Shown here: piece by piece, positions 60,522 through 64,000 of the stretch
Layout of the letters: each line of letters opens with the position of its first letter
Position numbering within the stretch: the first letter of the stretch is position 1
NCBI GenBank assembly: GCA_921293015.1
Contig: OV121087.1
Span: 8,444,501-8,508,500 of the forward strand
DNA from: Phorcus lineatus
Taxonomy: Eukaryota > Mollusca > Gastropoda > Trochida > Trochidae
Length of the DNA stretch: 64,000 nt
Direction: 5' to 3'
The notes under the pieces: generated by a model
What the model was told of the DNA's origin: nothing
The model's input: the letters and a program-made list of their open reading frames with translations, nothing else
The model's database searches: none
Made by a program: the position numbers and the translations under genes

Positions 60522-62123
60522 GGTAACTGTGTAACCTTGTATAACCTTCGCGACAGTATGCTCAGAAAATGGACTGATATGAGAACACTAACCGCTATTT
60601 TACCTACCGACTATGAAAATCAATATAAGTCAGTGTCATGTCTATCCATGATCATTTGGTGCCTTTATTTATTTATGTTTTTCATCTTTTTATGTTTGAC
60701 GTTTTTAAACTACACTACATACAGAAACACGATATTGAGATAATAAAAAGGTAAGACCTACCTTTAAAAAGTCTTTTACTGTAATTGCTAATATACACAA
60801 GAATAATTGATCATTTGTGTAAAATCGATGAAGTAGTTGATAAATGTTTTATTTACAAGTACGATTTGAAGACAAGGTAACATGTTTGCACAGCATGGTA
60901 AAATACTTGGCGTTGTCTTATTTAACCGAATGATCTATGCTTTAATCAAACAACGCTCATTTTGTAGTAACGAAGGTACAAAGGTGTTTTCAAACAACGC
61001 TTTTTAAGGGAACCTGAACTATTAAAATAAATTAGAATTGTTCAGAAGTTACATAATTTTACAAACTTCTGTTAATTGTTTTATATGGGGGGAGCAATTC
61101 TACAGGTACATACTAATTTAAAATAAACTTGAAATATCATTACAAATCAAGAAATATAAACTTAAGTATGCCCGATTCTCCAAAACACTTTTCAAGAATT
61201 GGAAGACAAACACTCTTTCCAGGTCAATTCTGCCCTTGATAATGCATCATTCATCATATTGTAATGTACCTTAGCATTGTAAACATGAGAACATAAATGA
61301 CTGAAACTTCATGTTATTTCATGAATTTTATTTATCCATTGTCTATGGAATATTGAACCAGAATATCCCTACAGCAACTGGATATCAGAAAACAAATATT
61401 GTAATTGAACCACTAAATATTGATTGATTAACTCATCTGATGTCCATTAAGATTGTTCAAATACTTTTTGATCTTTTACAGATTTACCGTGTCACTTTGT
61501 CGTCAATTTATTTGTGCATTCATATCAAATATTTATTTTGAAATACAGATTTATCAATGAGCCCACCAACTAGCCAACACGGACTCTCACTGGCCACGTA
61601 AATCTCATGGCAAGGTATACTTTCACTGATCAGAAAGTCGATGTATAAATGATTATACTTAAAACATTCTACGAAGTACTTTTATAAACACAATTTCAAG
61701 TTGAAAGAAAAGAGAATCCCAACGTCGTTGATCAACCGTTGATCAACTTGTTCTGTTGATATCGGAAGACACAAGAATGATATTCTATTTATCTTTCAAA
61801 ATTATTCTTATTGCATTTTAATAAAAAATGTAGGATACATTAGTGAACACTGTGCTACAACCCACAAGAACAGAAAGCTTCAACAACCTGAGAGAGGCAA
61901 TGATTGAATGGTCTCGGCCAAAAAACCCTTCTATTTGTGATTCCACAATTCGCATTTTGTGTTTCGTTGTTTGATATTGATTATTAGTCGATAGAATAAC
62001 TATATGTCCAAAAGGGATTGAAATGATCCGTCTACAAATTCTCTGAATAAAGCATGACATTGGAAACTTCAAAATAAATAAGAGCATTTAACTGTTGGCT
62101 CTCAATTTTCTTTACTCAGGTAT

Positions 62124-63560
62124 ATGGTTGTACGGGATCTTGTTATATCTGATCTCTCTGACACTCATTTTGTTTAATTGCCACGTACATTCTGTAAAGA
62201 TGTTATGCCATTTGGTAATGACAAAATTCCTAAACCAGAAGTGATGCCGCCTTATCAACTAGACTTGCATATTGGTCTTCTCATCGGCAGTAACTGCGCA
62301 GATGCTCTTCGATCTCTCAAAGTCACTCAATGATCGGGCAGTGGAACTTTTGCAGTGAGATACAAGCTAGGGTGGACAATCAAAGGCCCTCTTCAGATGA
62401 ACTTATATGAATAAATCTGTATCTGAATGCATCTCATCTGACACTGTTCTGAAAATGCTAGACTTCAAAGAGGCGGACATCGGGAAGGTCCAAGAGGCTA
62501 TTCAATTGACGATGAACGTTTTGTTAGGGATGCCGAAGCTAAACTTAATTTTTTTGATGGTCATTATGAAATTCCTTTTTTTTCCGTAATCATGATGTGA
62601 ATATGCCATCAAACAGGTATCAAGCAGTTAAAAGGGTACTTCGGCAGAGGAAAAATGTGATGAGCAATGAACATTATAAAATTGTTTATGTTACATTCAT
62701 GGATACTTTATTTGCAAAGGGATACAATCTGGACACGTCTGGTAATTGCCGCAACATGGTGTATATCACCCTCAGAAGCCTAACAAGATCAGAGTATTCA
62801 TTGACTGTTGTGGTTGTAGGTTTGTCAATCAATGATGTTCTGTTGCAAGGCCCAAACCTTGCAAAATCTCTCGTTGGTGTTTTGACTCGTTTCAGATTGG
62901 ACCAAGTTGCCTTTATTGGGGATGTAGAAGCCATGTTTCATCAGTTGAAGGTTCCACAGGAGCACCAGGATTTTCTACGGATTCTGTCGTGGCCTGATAG
63001 AAATGTTGATGGTGAACTGAAAGGGTATGGATTGACTGCACATGATTTGTGAACAATATCCTCTCCAAATGCCCTGAGGCGCAAAGCAGCTAAGTCCAGG
63101 TTGAACTATAACAAGCAGTTTGCACAAATGATTGAACGTAACTACTATGTCGATGACTGTTTGAAGTCTGTGGAGTCAGATAAGTGTGCTGTTGCCTTGA
63201 TTAAAAACCTGAGACATTTATGTGAAGACGGCGGGTTCAGTGTTACTAAAGTAACAGCATTGTCTTCCATTAATGCTCAAAGGTATTACTGTGAGCAGAT
63301 ATATCAAACGTCATGATTTCCGTCAATTACATATGTTTTTAGATGCAAGTTCCACGGGACATGGTTGTTCAGCATAAATTAGGCTATTTGACGCCAGTGG
63401 AAACATTCACAGAACACTTCTTCTAGGTAAGGCTAGATTTGCTCTTGTAAAATCATTGACTATTCCTAGATTAGATCTGAAAGCTGCCGACCTGTCTGTA
63501 AAACTAGGACAATTTCTGCTGAGCGAATTGAGCATGAGCATGACACAGTTAGGTACTACA
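62124..63560 (+). pseudogene. BEL/Pao LTR-retrotransposon pol remnant
   Basis: Degenerate Pol segment in the order expected for BEL/Pao. First are protease-linked motifs (HIGLLIGSNCADAL at about 62260, then YKLGWTIKGP at about 62370). Then comes the N-terminal reverse-transcriptase region (SNRYQAVKRVL at about 62610). Next are QGPNLAKSLVGVLTRFR and GDVEAMFHQLKVPQEH (about 62850-62960), the YYVDD catalytic box (about 63145), NLRHLCEDGGFSVTK, and the downstream LDLKAADLSVKL-like segment (about 63475) leading to RNase H. Stops occur at about 62178, 62331, 62407, 62589 and 63050, with frame changes. The WYLPHH and central RT portion is deleted, as is part of the stretch before YVDD. No LTR, Gag or integrase was found. 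Non-functional. Confidence 0.88.
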
Positions 63561-64000
63561 CCATTTTAACAACAGTTCTGCAATACATCGGTAGTGAAAA
63601 GAACATATTTCCGGGTAAATTTGATGACATCATGAATAAATGATTTAATTTAAATTCTGTACTTCAATTGAGCCGATTTCAATTCAATCCGCAATGTATT
63701 ACAGTGATCCAACCACATTTATTTCAATTAATTCATATATTTGATACTGAAATAAGGTCACTGTGCGAATAACTTTGTAAACTATCTTCAGTCTTTTTTG
63801 GGATTCATTTAGGCTGAACAAACAGTAAGTTTGTTAGATGAAATACCCTTTTTAGTAAAACATACTCATTGGAACCTATGTGAACATAACAAAAAATTCC
63901 AAATTAACAAAAGATATAAATATGCCTTTCAGAAATGTATCTTTTGTACCTTCCTGTGAACACCAGAAGCAACTTCAAACAATTCAAATGTCCGTAAAAA
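63560..64000. other. No gene seen
   Basis: AT-rich DNA after the BEL/Pao remnant. No LTR-like direct repeat was recognised within the window. Confidence 0.5.

Larger units (their letters stand above)
57950..61900. repeat. Segmental duplication block D, copy 3
   Basis: It aligns with D1 (25330-25860, 29429-30570) and D2 (36620-40110). It preserves the unfilled LINE target (about 58605) and a single 42-bp unit (about 59385). The plus frames at 57974-58186, 59010-59195 and 60537-60743 are not conserved. The minus frame at 61818-62087 has no recognisable product. Confidence 0.8.

Noticed and set aside
1-64000. tRNA or rRNA genes
   Set aside because: I looked for canonical B-box motifs (GGTTCGAnnCC and complement) and rRNA-like tracts and found none; the SINE B-box resemblance is too weak to call a tRNA.

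Overview
The window is AT-rich, gene-poor, repeat-dense metazoan DNA, most likely from a mollusc. This rests on the mix of transposon families (an L2-like LINE, Tc1/mariner copies, a BEL/Pao remnant, a CACTA element) and on a short SINE whose 3' end carries the motif GAAAGCGGCGTTAAACCCCA, which resembles tails I know from mollusc genomes. The species is not identifiable. There are no bacterial operons, CRISPR arrays or recognisable tRNA/rRNA genes.

Most of the window is an old tandem segmental duplication. Four homology blocks, A, B, C and D, recur in the same order and orientation: A1-A2-A3 (about 1.4-17.65 kb), B1 (17.9-21.0), C1 (21.6-24.0), D1 (25.3-30.57); then B2 (30.57-32.35), C2 (34.5-35.8), D2 (36.6-40.1); then A4 (41.2-44.96), B3 (44.97-47.6), no C found, D3 (57.95-61.9). 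Every D block carries one copy of a minus-strand, apparently single-exon gene for a secreted protein of about 355 residues that looks like a lone six-bladed YWTD (LDL-receptor class B-like) beta-propeller. The D2 (37917-38987) and D3 (59457-60521) copies are intact; the D1 copy (about 30300-30570) is a truncated, nonsense-bearing pseudogene. In D2 the sequence just 3' of the stop codon has expanded into 16 perfectly phased 42-bp units, where D1 and D3 keep a single unit.

Younger mobile DNA is laid over this. There is a Tc1-like element with intact TIRs and one nonsense codon (2310-3588); a second, badly broken Tc1 copy (about 22.1-22.9 kb) and a ghost (about 43.8 kb); an L2/CR1-like LINE with an intact 1087-codon ORF (about 25.86-29.43 kb) whose ends are fixed by the empty paralogous site in D3; SINEs with target-site duplications (19.5 and 45.0 kb); a TA-flanked MITE (18.8 kb); decayed LINE 3' ends (36 and 49 kb); palindromic elements (0.74-0.86, 21.17-21.30, 50.5-51.4 kb); and a BEL/Pao remnant (62.1-63.6 kb).

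The most unusual item is a 6128-bp CACTA-type DNA transposon (51497-57624). It has matching ends starting CACTAC, a 3-bp CAT target duplication and arrays of TGGTTTCC/GGAAACCA subterminal repeats. It has no recognisable transposase. Between its ends lies what looks like a divergent pair of small spliced genes fired from a shared CpG-rich promoter with a YY1-like site. These exon models are by-eye inferences and need transcript evidence.
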